Assembly (NCBI RefSeq): GCF_016219575.1
Contig: NZ_JACRMG010000030.1
Location: forward strand, 62,001 to 126,000
From: Bradyrhizobium sp.
Lineage (GTDB): Bacteria; Pseudomonadota; Alphaproteobacteria; Rhizobiales; Xanthobacteraceae
Direction: 5' to 3'
Length of the DNA stretch: 64,000 bases
In this document: piece by piece, positions 26,185 to 34,403 of the stretch
Position numbering within the stretch: the stretch's first letter is position 1
How the letters are laid out: the number at the start of each line of letters is the position of its first letter
The notes under the pieces: generated by a model
Database searches by the model: none
The model's input: only the letters and a program-made list of their open reading frames with translations
Told to the model about the DNA's origin: nothing
Made by a program: the position numbers and the translations under genes

Positions 26185-27633
26185 ATGGCGATGGAAGTGA
26201 CCGCCACGTCTGGCGACAAGATCCGCTGCGATGCGTGCCCGGTGATGTGCTACATCAAGCCGGGTGCGGCGGGCGCCTGCGACCGCTACGCCAATCAGGA
26301 CGGCCAGCTCGTGCGCGTCGACCCGCACATCCTGCTGGAGCGCACGGTCGAGCATGGCGGGCGCGTGGTGCCGTTCCAGGCCAGTGGCGACTGGGACGGC
26401 AAGATCGTCAACCAGCCTGACGTATTCGTCACCGCGATCGGCGCCGGCACCACCTATCCCGACTACAAGCCCGCGCCGTTCATCGTCTCGTCCGAAGTTG
26501 ACGGCGTCGACATGGTCACCGTGGTGACTGAGGGCATTTTCAGCTATTGCGGCGTCAAGGTGAAGATCGACACCGATCGCCATCTTGGCCCTGAGACCGC
26601 CACCGTCCGCGCGCAGGGCGAGGCGGTCGGCCACGTCACGACCGGCGAATACGGCTCGCAGATGCTGTCGCTCGGCGGCGTGCACCATCTCACCGGCGGC
26701 TCCAAGAAGGAGGGCCGCGTCACCTGCGACACGCTGATGGACCTCAGCAATTGCAAGCCGGTGGAGCTGACCATCGACGGCGGCGCGACCGTGATCGTTC
26801 AGGCTGGCCATCCGCCGGTCGTGAACGGCGTGGCTGAAGAACGCATGCGGGTCGGCTGCGGATCGGCGACCATCGGCATGTTCGCCAAGCAGTGGCACGG
26901 CAAGGTCGATGAAGTGGTTGTTGTCGACGACCACATCACCGGCGTGCTGTCGGAACATCAGGCGGGCAAGCTGCTCGATATTGCCGATACCGGGATCAAG
27001 ATGAAAGGCCGGCGCTCGACGCCGGGGCGTTACTTCCAGGTCGCCGAACCCGGCACCGGCTGGGGCGGCACCAACATTTCCGATCCGCTCTCGGTTCTCG
27101 GCCCGTTCAACGCGAAGGAAGCGCGGCCGGGCCTGACCATGCTGATGGTGTCGACCACCGGCGAGCATTCGGGCTACTACGTGCTCGACGAGGCGCTGCG
27201 GCCGGTGGAGGCGGAGATGCCGCGGGACCTGCGGCTTTCGGTCGAGCGCATCCAGGAGAATTGCGAGCCGGCGCTGTGCACGGTGCTGTTCATGGCGGGC
27301 GCCGGCGGCTCCCTGCGCGCCGGCGTGACCGACAATCCGGTTAGGCTGACGCGCTCGGTGAAGGACGCATTGACGCGCGTCACCAGCGGCGGCGCCCCGG
27401 TCTATGTCTGGCCGGGCGGCGGCATCACCTACATGGTCGACGTCACGCTGATGCCGGCCGGCGCCTTCGGCTATGTGCCGACACCGGCGCTGGTCGCGCC
27501 CATCGAGTTCACTCTGAAACTTGCCGACTACGCGGCGCTGGGCGGTCATATGGATTATGTCCGTCCGCTGTCGTCGCTCAGGGATAGCGCCGAACTCCGG
27601 CCGATGCCGTACATGCCGGGGCGACGCGCATGA
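26185..27633 (+). CDS. hnr: 6-hydroxynicotinate reductase homologue
   Basis: 482 residues. The E. barkeri enzyme reduces 6-hydroxynicotinate to 1,4,5,6-tetrahydro-6-oxonicotinate and carries Fe-S clusters and a covalent flavin (established knowledge). Here an N-terminal CxxCxxxC-x9-C set (CDACPVMCYIKPG) can ligate a 4Fe-4S cluster. Further conserved-looking cysteines occur in SYCGV, SNCKP, VGCGS and ENCEPALC; glycine-rich GAGTTYPDYKPAPF and MAGAGGS may contact flavin. ATG 26185 is preferred because AGG (26175-26177) is well spaced; GTG 26179 and ATG 26191 are alternatives. It overlaps the ApbE-like gene by 4 bp, and lies opposite nicA and upstream of an enamidase homologue, which supports the assignment. 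Confidence 0.82.
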   Translation: MAMEVTATSGDKIRCDACPVMCYIKPGAAGACDRYANQDGQLVRVDPHILLERTVEHGGRVVPFQASGDWDGKIVNQPDVFVTAIGAGTTYPDYKPAPFIVSSEVDGVDMVTVVTEGIFSYCGVKVKIDTDRHLGPETATVRAQGEAVGHVTTGEYGSQMLSLGGVHHLTGGSKKEGRVTCDTLMDLSNCKPVELTIDGGATVIVQAGHPPVVNGVAEERMRVGCGSATIGMFAKQWHGKVDEVVVVDDHITGVLSEHQAGKLLDIADTGIKMKGRRSTPGRYFQVAEPGTGWGGTNISDPLSVLGPFNAKEARPGLTMLMVSTTGEHSGYYVLDEALRPVEAEMPRDLRLSVERIQENCEPALCTVLFMAGAGGSLRAGVTDNPVRLTRSVKDALTRVTSGGAPVYVWPGGGITYMVDVTLMPAGAFGYVPTPALVAPIEFTLKLADYAALGGHMDYVRPLSSLRDSAELRPMPYMPGRRA

Positions 27634-28532
27634 GGAGGCCGCCGCAAATCGCGCTTCTCGCCGACGGCAAGCGGCTGCATTTGCAGGACGGCCCGATCGA
27701 TCTGATCGTGGAGGCGGGCGGACGCGAGGCGGATGTGCGGGCTTCCTACGAGGCTGCGGCGCGACGCTTCACCGGTCTGCTCGACGAGCTCTGCGCGGAG
27801 CTCGTGCAATTGCGTAAGGCTGCCGATCCCGCGCGAACCGAGCTGAAGGGCGTCATCGCTCGCCGAATGTACACGGCCGTCGCGCCCTTTGCTCCGGATT
27901 GCTTCATCACGCCGATGGCGGCGGTCGCGGGGAGCGTGGCCGAGGAAATCCTGGGCGCGATGCTGGCTGCGGCGCCGCTCGATCGCGCTTATGTCAACAA
28001 TGGCGGCGACGTCGCGCTGCATCTTGCCGGCCGTGAGCAATTCACCGTGGGCCTGATGGATCGTCCGGATGCCCATGGCGTGATGCGCACCATGACGGTC
28101 GATGCCGACGACCCCGTCCGCGGCATCGCGACCAGCGGGCGCCATGGCCGCAGCTTTTCGCTCGGCATTGCCGACGCCGTCACCGTGCTGGCCGGTACTG
28201 CTTCGCAGGCCGACGCCGCCGCTACCGTCATCGCCAACGCGGTCGATCTGCCCGGTCATCCCGCCATCCTTCGCGTGCCGGCGAATGCATTGCAGCCCGA
28301 CAGCGATCTCGGCGATCGGCTTGTCACCCGTGATGTCGGCGCATTGACGGAACAGGAGACAGAAGTGGCGCTGGCGGCAGGTGCGCTCTGCGCGCGGCAG
28401 CTGCTGGCCGCCGGCCTGATCGAAGGCGCGGCATTGCGCCTTCTTGGCGAAACCGTCGTCATCGGCGCAAGAGAGATCGTGGCGCCGCATCCGCTTCACA
28501 AAGCTCCGATACAACATGCGATCCATGCCTGA
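27630..28532 (+). CDS. UPF0280-family ApbE-like protein, candidate flavin transferase for the reductase
   Basis: 300 residues of the UPF0280 family, which shares the ApbE fold. ApbE proteins attach FMN covalently to a threonine in target flavoproteins. Motifs include YVNNGGDVALHL (about 126-137) and GIATSGRHGRSFSLGIADAVTVLA region (about 166-190), the counterparts of the ApbE FAD/Mg site. The gene overlaps the reductase gene by 4 bp. Because the characterised reductase holds a covalently bound flavin, the simplest reading is that this protein flavinylates its neighbour. That is inference; UPF0280 members have no settled activity that I know of. Confidence 0.8.
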   Translation: MRRPPQIALLADGKRLHLQDGPIDLIVEAGGREADVRASYEAAARRFTGLLDELCAELVQLRKAADPARTELKGVIARRMYTAVAPFAPDCFITPMAAVAGSVAEEILGAMLAAAPLDRAYVNNGGDVALHLAGREQFTVGLMDRPDAHGVMRTMTVDADDPVRGIATSGRHGRSFSLGIADAVTVLAGTASQADAAATVIANAVDLPGHPAILRVPANALQPDSDLGDRLVTRDVGALTEQETEVALAAGALCARQLLAAGLIEGAALRLLGETVVIGAREIVAPHPLHKAPIQHAIHA

Positions 28533-28547
28533 CCGGGAAAGTTCGAG

Positions 28548-29132
28548 ATGAGCGCGGTAATCAGAAAGATCGTCACCGTGGTCGAGGAAACCCATATCGA
28601 GATGGGCAGGACGATCGCCCCGCCGACGCGACGGGCGGCGGCGATCGCGGTGATCGAAAATCCCTTTGCCGGCCGCTATGTCGAAGACCTGTCGCCGCTG
28701 ATCGCGATCGGCGAGGAGCTCGGCGATCTCTTGTCGAAGCGGGCGGTGGCCGCACTCGGCATCGACGGCGCCAAGGCGCATTCCTACGGCAAGGCGGCGG
28801 CGGTCGGCGAGAACGGCGAGCTGGAACATGCCGCCGCAATCCTTCATCCCAAGATGGGGGCGCCGGTGCGCAAGGTGCTGTCGAAGGGCGCGGCGCTGAT
28901 TCCCTCATCGAAGAAGCGCAGCGGCCCCGGCACGACGCTCGACATTCCGCTCGGCCACAAGGATGCGGCGTTCGTGCGCAGCCATTTCGACGGCATGGAA
29001 GTGCAGATCAACGACGCGCCGCGCGCCAACGAGATCATGGTCGCGGTCGCCGTGACCGACTCAGGCAGGCCGCTGCCGCGCGTCGGAGGGCTGACGGTCG
29101 CCGAGATCAAGGGCGAGGACGGATTACGATAG
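28548..29132 (+). CDS. AA_synth (DUF1185) family protein, function unknown
   Basis: 194 residues matching the amino-acid synthesis (PF06684-type) family: RKIVTVVEETHIEMGR at the start, then HSYGKAAAVGENGELEHAAA and PRANEIMVAVAVTDSGRP at the end. The family name is historical; no reaction is established to my knowledge. It starts 15 bp after the ApbE-like gene and 29 bp before an importer gene, so it belongs to the nicotinate operon. Possible jobs are handling the unstable ring-opening product 2-formylglutarate or assisting the reductase; neither can be decided from sequence. Confidence 0.75.
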   Translation: MSAVIRKIVTVVEETHIEMGRTIAPPTRRAAAIAVIENPFAGRYVEDLSPLIAIGEELGDLLSKRAVAALGIDGAKAHSYGKAAAVGENGELEHAAAILHPKMGAPVRKVLSKGAALIPSSKKRSGPGTTLDIPLGHKDAAFVRSHFDGMEVQINDAPRANEIMVAVAVTDSGRPLPRVGGLTVAEIKGEDGLR

Positions 29133-29161
29133 GCTTTATTCAAAACAGCGGAGGTGAAGGG

Positions 29162-30364
29162 ATGCGACGTAGACATTTGTTGGGCGCTGGACTTGCGGCC
29201 GTGGTTGCAGGCTTGTCCGGCAACGCCATGGCACAGAGCGAAATCAAGATCGGCGAGATCAACAGCTATTCGCTGTTGCCGGCCTTTACCGAGCCGTACC
29301 GCAAGGGCTGGCAGCTCGCGCTGGAGGAGGTCAATGCCGCGGGCGGCATCAACGGCAAGAAGCTGGTGGTGATCTCCAAGGACGACGGCGGCAAGCCGGC
29401 CGACGCGCAGACCGCCGCCAACGAGCTGGTATCGAGCGAGAATGTCGCGATGCTCTGCGGCACGTTCCTGTCCAACATCGGTCTGGCGGTCAGCGACTTC
29501 GCCAACCAGAAGAAGGTATTCTTCCTCGCGGCCGAGCCGTTGACGGACGCCATCACCTGGTCGAAGGGCAACCGCTACACCTTCCGCCTGCGTCCTTCCA
29601 ACTACATGCAGGCGGCGATGCTGGTGGAGCAGGCGGCGAAGCTGCCGGCCAAGAAGTGGGCGACCATCGCGCCGAACTATGAGTACGGCCAGTCGGCGGT
29701 TGCGGTGTTCAAGAAGCTGATGTCGGAGAAGCGTCCGGACATCCAGTGGGTCGACGAGCAGTGGCCGCCGCAGGGCAAGATCGACGCCGGTCCGGTGGTG
29801 CAGGCGGTTGCCGCCGCCAATCCCGAAGCGATCCTCAACGTCACCTTCGGCGCGGACCTGGTGAAGCTGGTGCGCGAAGGCAATACCCGCGGCCTGTTCA
29901 AGGGCCGCTCGGTGGTGAGCTTCCTGACCGGCGAGCCCGAATATCTCGATCCGCTGAAGGAGGAGACGCCGGAGGGCTGGATCGTCACCGGCTATCCCTG
30001 GTACGATATCAAGACGCCGGAGCACGACAAGTTCCTCAAGGCGTATCAGGCCAAGTACAACGATTATCCGCGGCTCGGCTCGATCGTCGGCTACCAGACC
30101 ATCAAGGCGGCGGCGGCGATCCTCATCAAGGCGAACTCGACCGATCCGGAGAAGCTGATCGCGGCGACCGAGGGCCTGTCGATGGGCTCGCCGTTCGGCG
30201 AAATCACCTTCCGCAAGATCGACCACCAGTCGACGCTCGGCGCCTTCGTCGGCAAGACCGCGCTTAAGGACGGCAAGGGCATCATGGTGGATACTGCCTA
30301 CAAGAAAGGCGCGGACTTCCTGCCGAGCGACGCCGAAGTGGAGAAGCTGCGTCCGAAGAACTGA
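29162..30364 (+). CDS. Branched-chain-type ABC substrate-binding protein (nicotinate operon)
   Basis: 400-residue periplasmic binding protein of the Peripla_BP_6 group with an N-terminal RRRHLLGAG signal reminiscent of a twin-arginine leader, ending NAMAQ; mature start SEIKIGEINSYSLLPAFTEPY. Amidic/aromatic acid binders are common here. The gene follows the AA_synth gene by 29 bp with GGAGG upstream of the ATG, so it is probably the capture protein for nicotinate or 6-hydroxynicotinate (inference). A hairpin-rich repeat lies between it and the permease gene. Confidence 0.85.
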   Translation: MRRRHLLGAGLAAVVAGLSGNAMAQSEIKIGEINSYSLLPAFTEPYRKGWQLALEEVNAAGGINGKKLVVISKDDGGKPADAQTAANELVSSENVAMLCGTFLSNIGLAVSDFANQKKVFFLAAEPLTDAITWSKGNRYTFRLRPSNYMQAAMLVEQAAKLPAKKWATIAPNYEYGQSAVAVFKKLMSEKRPDIQWVDEQWPPQGKIDAGPVVQAVAAANPEAILNVTFGADLVKLVREGNTRGLFKGRSVVSFLTGEPEYLDPLKEETPEGWIVTGYPWYDIKTPEHDKFLKAYQAKYNDYPRLGSIVGYQTIKAAAAILIKANSTDPEKLIAATEGLSMGSPFGEITFRKIDHQSTLGAFVGKTALKDGKGIMVDTAYKKGADFLPSDAEVEKLRPKN

Positions 30365-30376
30365 CACTGCATCTCC

Positions 30377-30506
30377 CTCTCCCCGCTCTTCGCGGGGAGA
30401 GATGAGGCCTCATGGTTCGAGACGCGCGACGTTGCCGCGCTCCTCACCATGAGGGTCCCCCGACCTCATCCTGAGGAGGCGCGGTAGCGCCGTCTCGAAG
30501 GATGAG
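30377..30506. repeat. Hairpin and palindromic repeats between binding-protein and permease genes
   Basis: Three stems: CTCTCCCCGC-TCTTC-GCGGGGAGAG (30377-30401), CCTCATGGT...ACCATGAGG (30408-30454), and CTCATCCT...AGGATGAG (30465-30506). The first copies the hairpin at 8187. Repeats with CTCATCCTGAGGAG and GTCTCGAAGGATGAG wording are widespread in Bradyrhizobium (recalled). Likely to affect mRNA decay or partial termination within the operon. Confidence 0.8.
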
Positions 30507-30541
30507 CCACGCGCGCATGACCACGCCAAAGCGGACCGCCA

Positions 30542-32428
30542 ATGGCTTTTTACGTCGTCCAGTTCCTGACCGGTCTTGCCAGCGCGGCGTCGCTGTTCCT
30601 GGTCGCGTCGGGTCTTTCGATCATCTTTGGCGTGACGCGGATCGTGAACTTCGCGCACGGCGCGTTCTACATGCTCGGCGCCTATGTGGCGTTCACGCTG
30701 ACCGAGCGCTTTTCGGGCGCGCTCGGATTCTGGGGCGGCATCGTCGTAGCCGCCCTGGTAGTGGCCGTGGTCGGCGTGATCGTCGAAATGGTGCTGCTGC
30801 GGCGGATCTATCATTCGCCGGAGCTTTTCCAGTTGCTCGCGACCTTCGGCCTGACGTTGATGGTCGAGGACCTCGTGGTGTTGATATGGGGCCCGGACGA
30901 CCTGCTCGGCCGCCGCGCGCCGGGCTTCAAGGGGGCGGTCGATTTCTTCGGCCAGAACATCCCGAGCTATGACCTGTTCCTCATCGTGATGGGTCCTGTC
31001 GTGCTCGGGGTTCTCTGGCTGCTGTTCCAGCGCACGCGCTGGGGCATTCTGGTGCGTGCGGCGACGCAGGACCGCGACATGGTGGCGGCGCTCGGCGTGA
31101 ACCAGAAGTGGCTGTTCACCTCGGTCTTCGCCGTCGGGGTCTTTCTCGCCGCGCTCGGCGGCGCGCTGCAGATTCCGCGCGATGCCGTGCATCATGCGAT
31201 GGACCTCAGGATCATCGTCGAAGTCTTCGTCGTGGTCGTGATCGGCGGCCTCGGCAGCATCATCGGCGCCTTCGTTGCCGCGGTACTGGTGTCGGAGCTC
31301 AATGCCTTCGGCATCCTGATCTTTCCGAAGATCTCCATCATTCTCGTGTTCCTCGTCATGGCCGCGGTCCTGATCGTTCGTCCATGGGGCCTGTTCGGCA
31401 AGCCGGAGGCGCCGGCGCGGCGCACGCCGGGCCTCACCGTCAATCCCTGGCGGCCGCTCACCGCCAACGAGCGTATCGCAGCGCTGGCGGCGCTTGCGCT
31501 TGCTGCGGCGCTGCCCCTGGTCGGCGGCAACTACGCACTGACGGTCGGTTCCGAGATCGCGATCTACGTGATCTTTGCCGCCAGCCTGCACTTCCTGATG
31601 TCGGTCGGCGGGCTCGCGTCGTTCGGTCATGCGGCGTATTTCGGTCTCGGCGCCTACGGCATCGCCTTCCTCGCCAAGATGGCGGGGCTGCCGATGATCG
31701 TGTCGCTGTTGCTCGGTCCCTTGCTCGGCTGTCTCGGTGCGGCGGTGTTCGGCTTCTTCTGCGTCCAGCTCTCCGGTGTCTATTTCGCCATGCTGACGCT
31801 CGCCTTTGCGCAGATCGTCTGGTCGATCGCGTTCCAGTGGGTAGCGGTGACCGGCGGCGACAACGGCATCCTCGGTGTCTGGCCGGAGAAATGGGCGGCG
31901 GGGCCGGCGAGCTTCTACTGGCTGTCGCTGGCGATATCGGCGCTTTGCGTCGTCATTCTCCGTCTCATCGTGTTTTCTCCCTTCGGCTATGCACTGCGGG
32001 CGACGCGGGACTCGCCGCTACGCAGCGAAGCCATCGGCATCAATGCCAAGCGCATGCAATGGACAGCCTTCGTGATCGCCGGCACGGTGGCCGGTATCGG
32101 CGGCGCGCTGTTTGCGTATCTCAAGGGCAGCGTTTTTCCGGACAGCCTCGGCATCTCGCTTTCGGTCGATGCGCTCGTCATGGTGCTGCTCGGCGGCGTC
32201 GAGACGGTGTCGGGGGCGGTGATCGGGGCCATCGTATTCAAGACGCTGAACGTCTGGCTGGTCAGCCAGACCGACTGGTCGAAGCTCGTGCTTGGCGGCT
32301 TCGTCGTGCTGATCGTCATTGCATTCCCCAAGGGCATTGTCGGCACGCTGGAAGTGCTGATCGCGCGCTGGCGTCCAAATTCGCCGAAGCCTCCATTGGC
32401 TACCAGCCGCGTCGAGGTGGCCGAATGA
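30542..32428 (+). CDS. Fused LivH-LivM ABC transporter permease
   Basis: 628 residues holding both permease domains in one chain. The LivH half (about 1-290) contains FLVASGLSIIFGVTRIVNFAHGAF and IGGLGSIIGAFVAAVL. The LivM half (about 310-610) contains SVGGLASFGHAAYFGLGAYG, TRDSPLRSEAIGINAKRM and LLGGVETVSGAVIGA. The linker around residue 290-310 is proline/arginine rich. ATG 30542 has no strong ribosome site, which may lower expression relative to the binding protein. Followed by two ATPase genes with start/stop overlaps. Confidence 0.88.
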   Translation: MAFYVVQFLTGLASAASLFLVASGLSIIFGVTRIVNFAHGAFYMLGAYVAFTLTERFSGALGFWGGIVVAALVVAVVGVIVEMVLLRRIYHSPELFQLLATFGLTLMVEDLVVLIWGPDDLLGRRAPGFKGAVDFFGQNIPSYDLFLIVMGPVVLGVLWLLFQRTRWGILVRAATQDRDMVAALGVNQKWLFTSVFAVGVFLAALGGALQIPRDAVHHAMDLRIIVEVFVVVVIGGLGSIIGAFVAAVLVSELNAFGILIFPKISIILVFLVMAAVLIVRPWGLFGKPEAPARRTPGLTVNPWRPLTANERIAALAALALAAALPLVGGNYALTVGSEIAIYVIFAASLHFLMSVGGLASFGHAAYFGLGAYGIAFLAKMAGLPMIVSLLLGPLLGCLGAAVFGFFCVQLSGVYFAMLTLAFAQIVWSIAFQWVAVTGGDNGILGVWPEKWAAGPASFYWLSLAISALCVVILRLIVFSPFGYALRATRDSPLRSEAIGINAKRMQWTAFVIAGTVAGIGGALFAYLKGSVFPDSLGISLSVDALVMVLLGGVETVSGAVIGAIVFKTLNVWLVSQTDWSKLVLGGFVVLIVIAFPKGIVGTLEVLIARWRPNSPKPPLATSRVEVAE

Positions 32429-33213
32429 GCGGGCCGCGCACATTGCTGTCGGTCGAGGGACTGACGAAATCCTACGGCGGCGTGCACGCCGTGCGCGGCG
32501 TGTCGTTCGAACTGAGAGCCGGTGAAATACTCGCGTTGATCGGGCCGAACGGGGCGGGCAAGAGCACCTGCTTCGACATGCTCAATGGCCAGAACATTCC
32601 GGACTCCGGCCGCGTCACGCTGCTCGGGCAGGACACGATCGGCCGCAAGCCGCGCGAGATCTGGCGGCTCGGCGTCGGGCGCACCTTCCAGATCACCGCG
32701 ACCTTTCCGACCATGACCGTGCGGGAGAACGTCCAGGTGGCGCTGGTGTCGTACGGTCAGGCGCTGTTCAATTTCTGGTCCTCGGCGCCGCAGTTCGCGC
32801 GCGAGGAGGCCGGGCGGCTGCTCGATCTCGTCGGCATGGACGGCTATGCCGAGCGACCCTGCGGCGAGCTCGCTTATGGCGACCTCAAGCGGCTGGAACT
32901 GGCGGTGGCGCTGGCCAACCGGCCAAAACTGCTGCTGATGGACGAGCCGACCGCCGGCATGGCGCCGCGCGAGCGGGTCGAACTGATGCGCCTCACGGCG
33001 AAGATCGCGCGGGAGCAGGCGATCGGCGTGCTCTTCACCGAGCACGATATGGACGTCGTGTTCGAGCATGCCGACCGCATCCTGGTGCTCAACCGCGGCA
33101 GCCTGATCGCCGAAGGCACGCCCGAGCAGGTTCGCGCCAACCGAGAGGTCCGCGCCGTCTATCTCGGCGAGGGCCTGGTCTACGACGCGCGGCATCGCGA
33201 GGGGGCGCATTGA
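32425..33213 (+). CDS. ABC transporter ATP-binding protein, LivG type (nicotinate operon)
   Basis: 262 residues. Walker A GPNGAGKST, TFQITATFPTMTVRENV, signature-like LAYGDLKRLELAV and Walker B LLLMDEPTAGMAP. ATG 32425 overlaps the permease stop (ATGA). Energises import by the fused permease. Confidence 0.9.
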   Translation: MSGPRTLLSVEGLTKSYGGVHAVRGVSFELRAGEILALIGPNGAGKSTCFDMLNGQNIPDSGRVTLLGQDTIGRKPREIWRLGVGRTFQITATFPTMTVRENVQVALVSYGQALFNFWSSAPQFAREEAGRLLDLVGMDGYAERPCGELAYGDLKRLELAVALANRPKLLLMDEPTAGMAPRERVELMRLTAKIAREQAIGVLFTEHDMDVVFEHADRILVLNRGSLIAEGTPEQVRANREVRAVYLGEGLVYDARHREGAH

Positions 33214-33917
33214 TGAAGCTCCAGGTAGCCGATCTCAACAGCTTTTACGGCCCTGCGCATATCCTGTTCGATATCGCGCTCGAGGTCGGCGAGGGCGAAG
33301 TGGTGGCGCTGCTCGGGCGCAACGGCGCCGGCAAGTCGACCACCTTCCGCTCCATCGTCGGCCTCGTCGCGCAGCGCTCCGGGCAGATCCTGTTCGAGGG
33401 CAGGGACGTCTCGGCCCAGCCGACGCATGCGATCGTGCGCGGCGGGTTAGGTTACGTGCCGGAGGAGCGGCGCATCTTCACCGACCTCACGGTCGACGAG
33501 AATCTCGAAGTGGGCAGGCAGCCGAAGCGCGCCAATGCGCCGCACTGGACGCGGGAAAAGCTGTTCACGCTGTTTCCTAATCTCGGCGAGATGCGCAACC
33601 GGCCGGGAGGGCGCATGAGCGGCGGCGAGCAGCAGATGCTGACGATCGCGCGCACGCTGATGGGCAACCCGTCGCTGGTGCTGCTGGACGAGCCGTCCGA
33701 AGGCCTGTCGCCGAAGATCGTCGAGCAGATGGTCGATGCGATCCTTGCGATGAAGAAGGAAGGCGTCAGCATCGTCGTGTCCGAGCAGAATCTGCATTTT
33801 GCGCGGCTGATTTCCGATCGCTCCTACATCATCGAGCGCGGCCGCATCTGTTTTGGCGGCACGATGGCCGAGCTCGACGCGCGGCCGGACATCCGCGACG
33901 CGCATCTGTCGCTGTGA
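33213..33917 (+). CDS. ABC transporter ATP-binding protein, LivF type (nicotinate operon)
   Basis: 234 residues. Walker A LGRNGAGKST, signature RMSGGEQQML and Walker B LVLLDEPSEGLSP. ATG 33213 overlaps the previous stop (TGATG); a TTG just upstream at 33210 is not needed. Followed after 13 bp by the MarR gene, which appears to be the last member of the transcription unit. Confidence 0.9.
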   Translation: MKLQVADLNSFYGPAHILFDIALEVGEGEVVALLGRNGAGKSTTFRSIVGLVAQRSGQILFEGRDVSAQPTHAIVRGGLGYVPEERRIFTDLTVDENLEVGRQPKRANAPHWTREKLFTLFPNLGEMRNRPGGRMSGGEQQMLTIARTLMGNPSLVLLDEPSEGLSPKIVEQMVDAILAMKKEGVSIVVSEQNLHFARLISDRSYIIERGRICFGGTMAELDARPDIRDAHLSL

Positions 33918-33930
33918 CGGGAGACTGGGC

Positions 33931-34386
33931 ATGGGAAGGGCCGTTGCAACCAGGCGAAGCGTCAAGCAACCAAGACCCGCTTACCTGCTCGACGAGCAGA
34001 TCGGTTTTATTCTGCGCCAGGTCTGGCAACGCCATGCCGTGATCTTCGCCCGCGACATCGGCATCAACCTGACGTCGGCGCAGTGGGCGGCGCTTGCCAA
34101 ATTGACCGAGACCGGGCCGTGCTCGCAGAACCAGCTCGGGCGGCTGACGGCGATGGATGTCGCGACCATCAAGGGCGTAATCGACCGGCTCACCGCGCGC
34201 GGCCTGACCGAGACTAGTCCAGATCCTGAAGACGGCCGCCGCCTGCTCGTCAGCCTCACCCGTGCGGGAGTGCAATTGGTCGAAAAAGCCGCGCCCAATG
34301 CGCTCGCGATCTCCAGGGAAACGCTGGCGCCGCTCGACGCGAAGGAGCGCGAGACGCTGATGAGCCTGCTGAACAAGCTGCGTTGA
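33931..34386 (+). CDS. MarR family transcriptional regulator
   Basis: 151 residues with a winged helix-turn-helix (about 40-105: LTSAQWAALAKLTE, NQLGRLTAMDVATIKGVIDRL, wing with EDGRRLLVSLT). ATG 33931 is chosen for the GGGAG 8 bases upstream; the longer frame lacks sense. It closes the hnr-to-importer operon. MarR-type NicR/BpsR proteins control nicotinate catabolism in Pseudomonas and Bordetella, so this is one candidate for the protein that binds the TTYGTAYACRAA sites. The GntR protein at 36558 is the other. Confidence 0.85.
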   Translation: MGRAVATRRSVKQPRPAYLLDEQIGFILRQVWQRHAVIFARDIGINLTSAQWAALAKLTETGPCSQNQLGRLTAMDVATIKGVIDRLTARGLTETSPDPEDGRRLLVSLTRAGVQLVEKAAPNALAISRETLAPLDAKERETLMSLLNKLR

Positions 34387-34403
34387 TTTCGGGCCCCGCA
34401 GGG

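Noticed and set aside
27630..28532. Thiamine or cofactor biosynthesis role suggested by ApbE likeness
   Set aside because: ApbE's old thiamine assignment is superseded by flavin transfer, and the tight coupling to an Fe-S flavoprotein reductase favours flavinylation.
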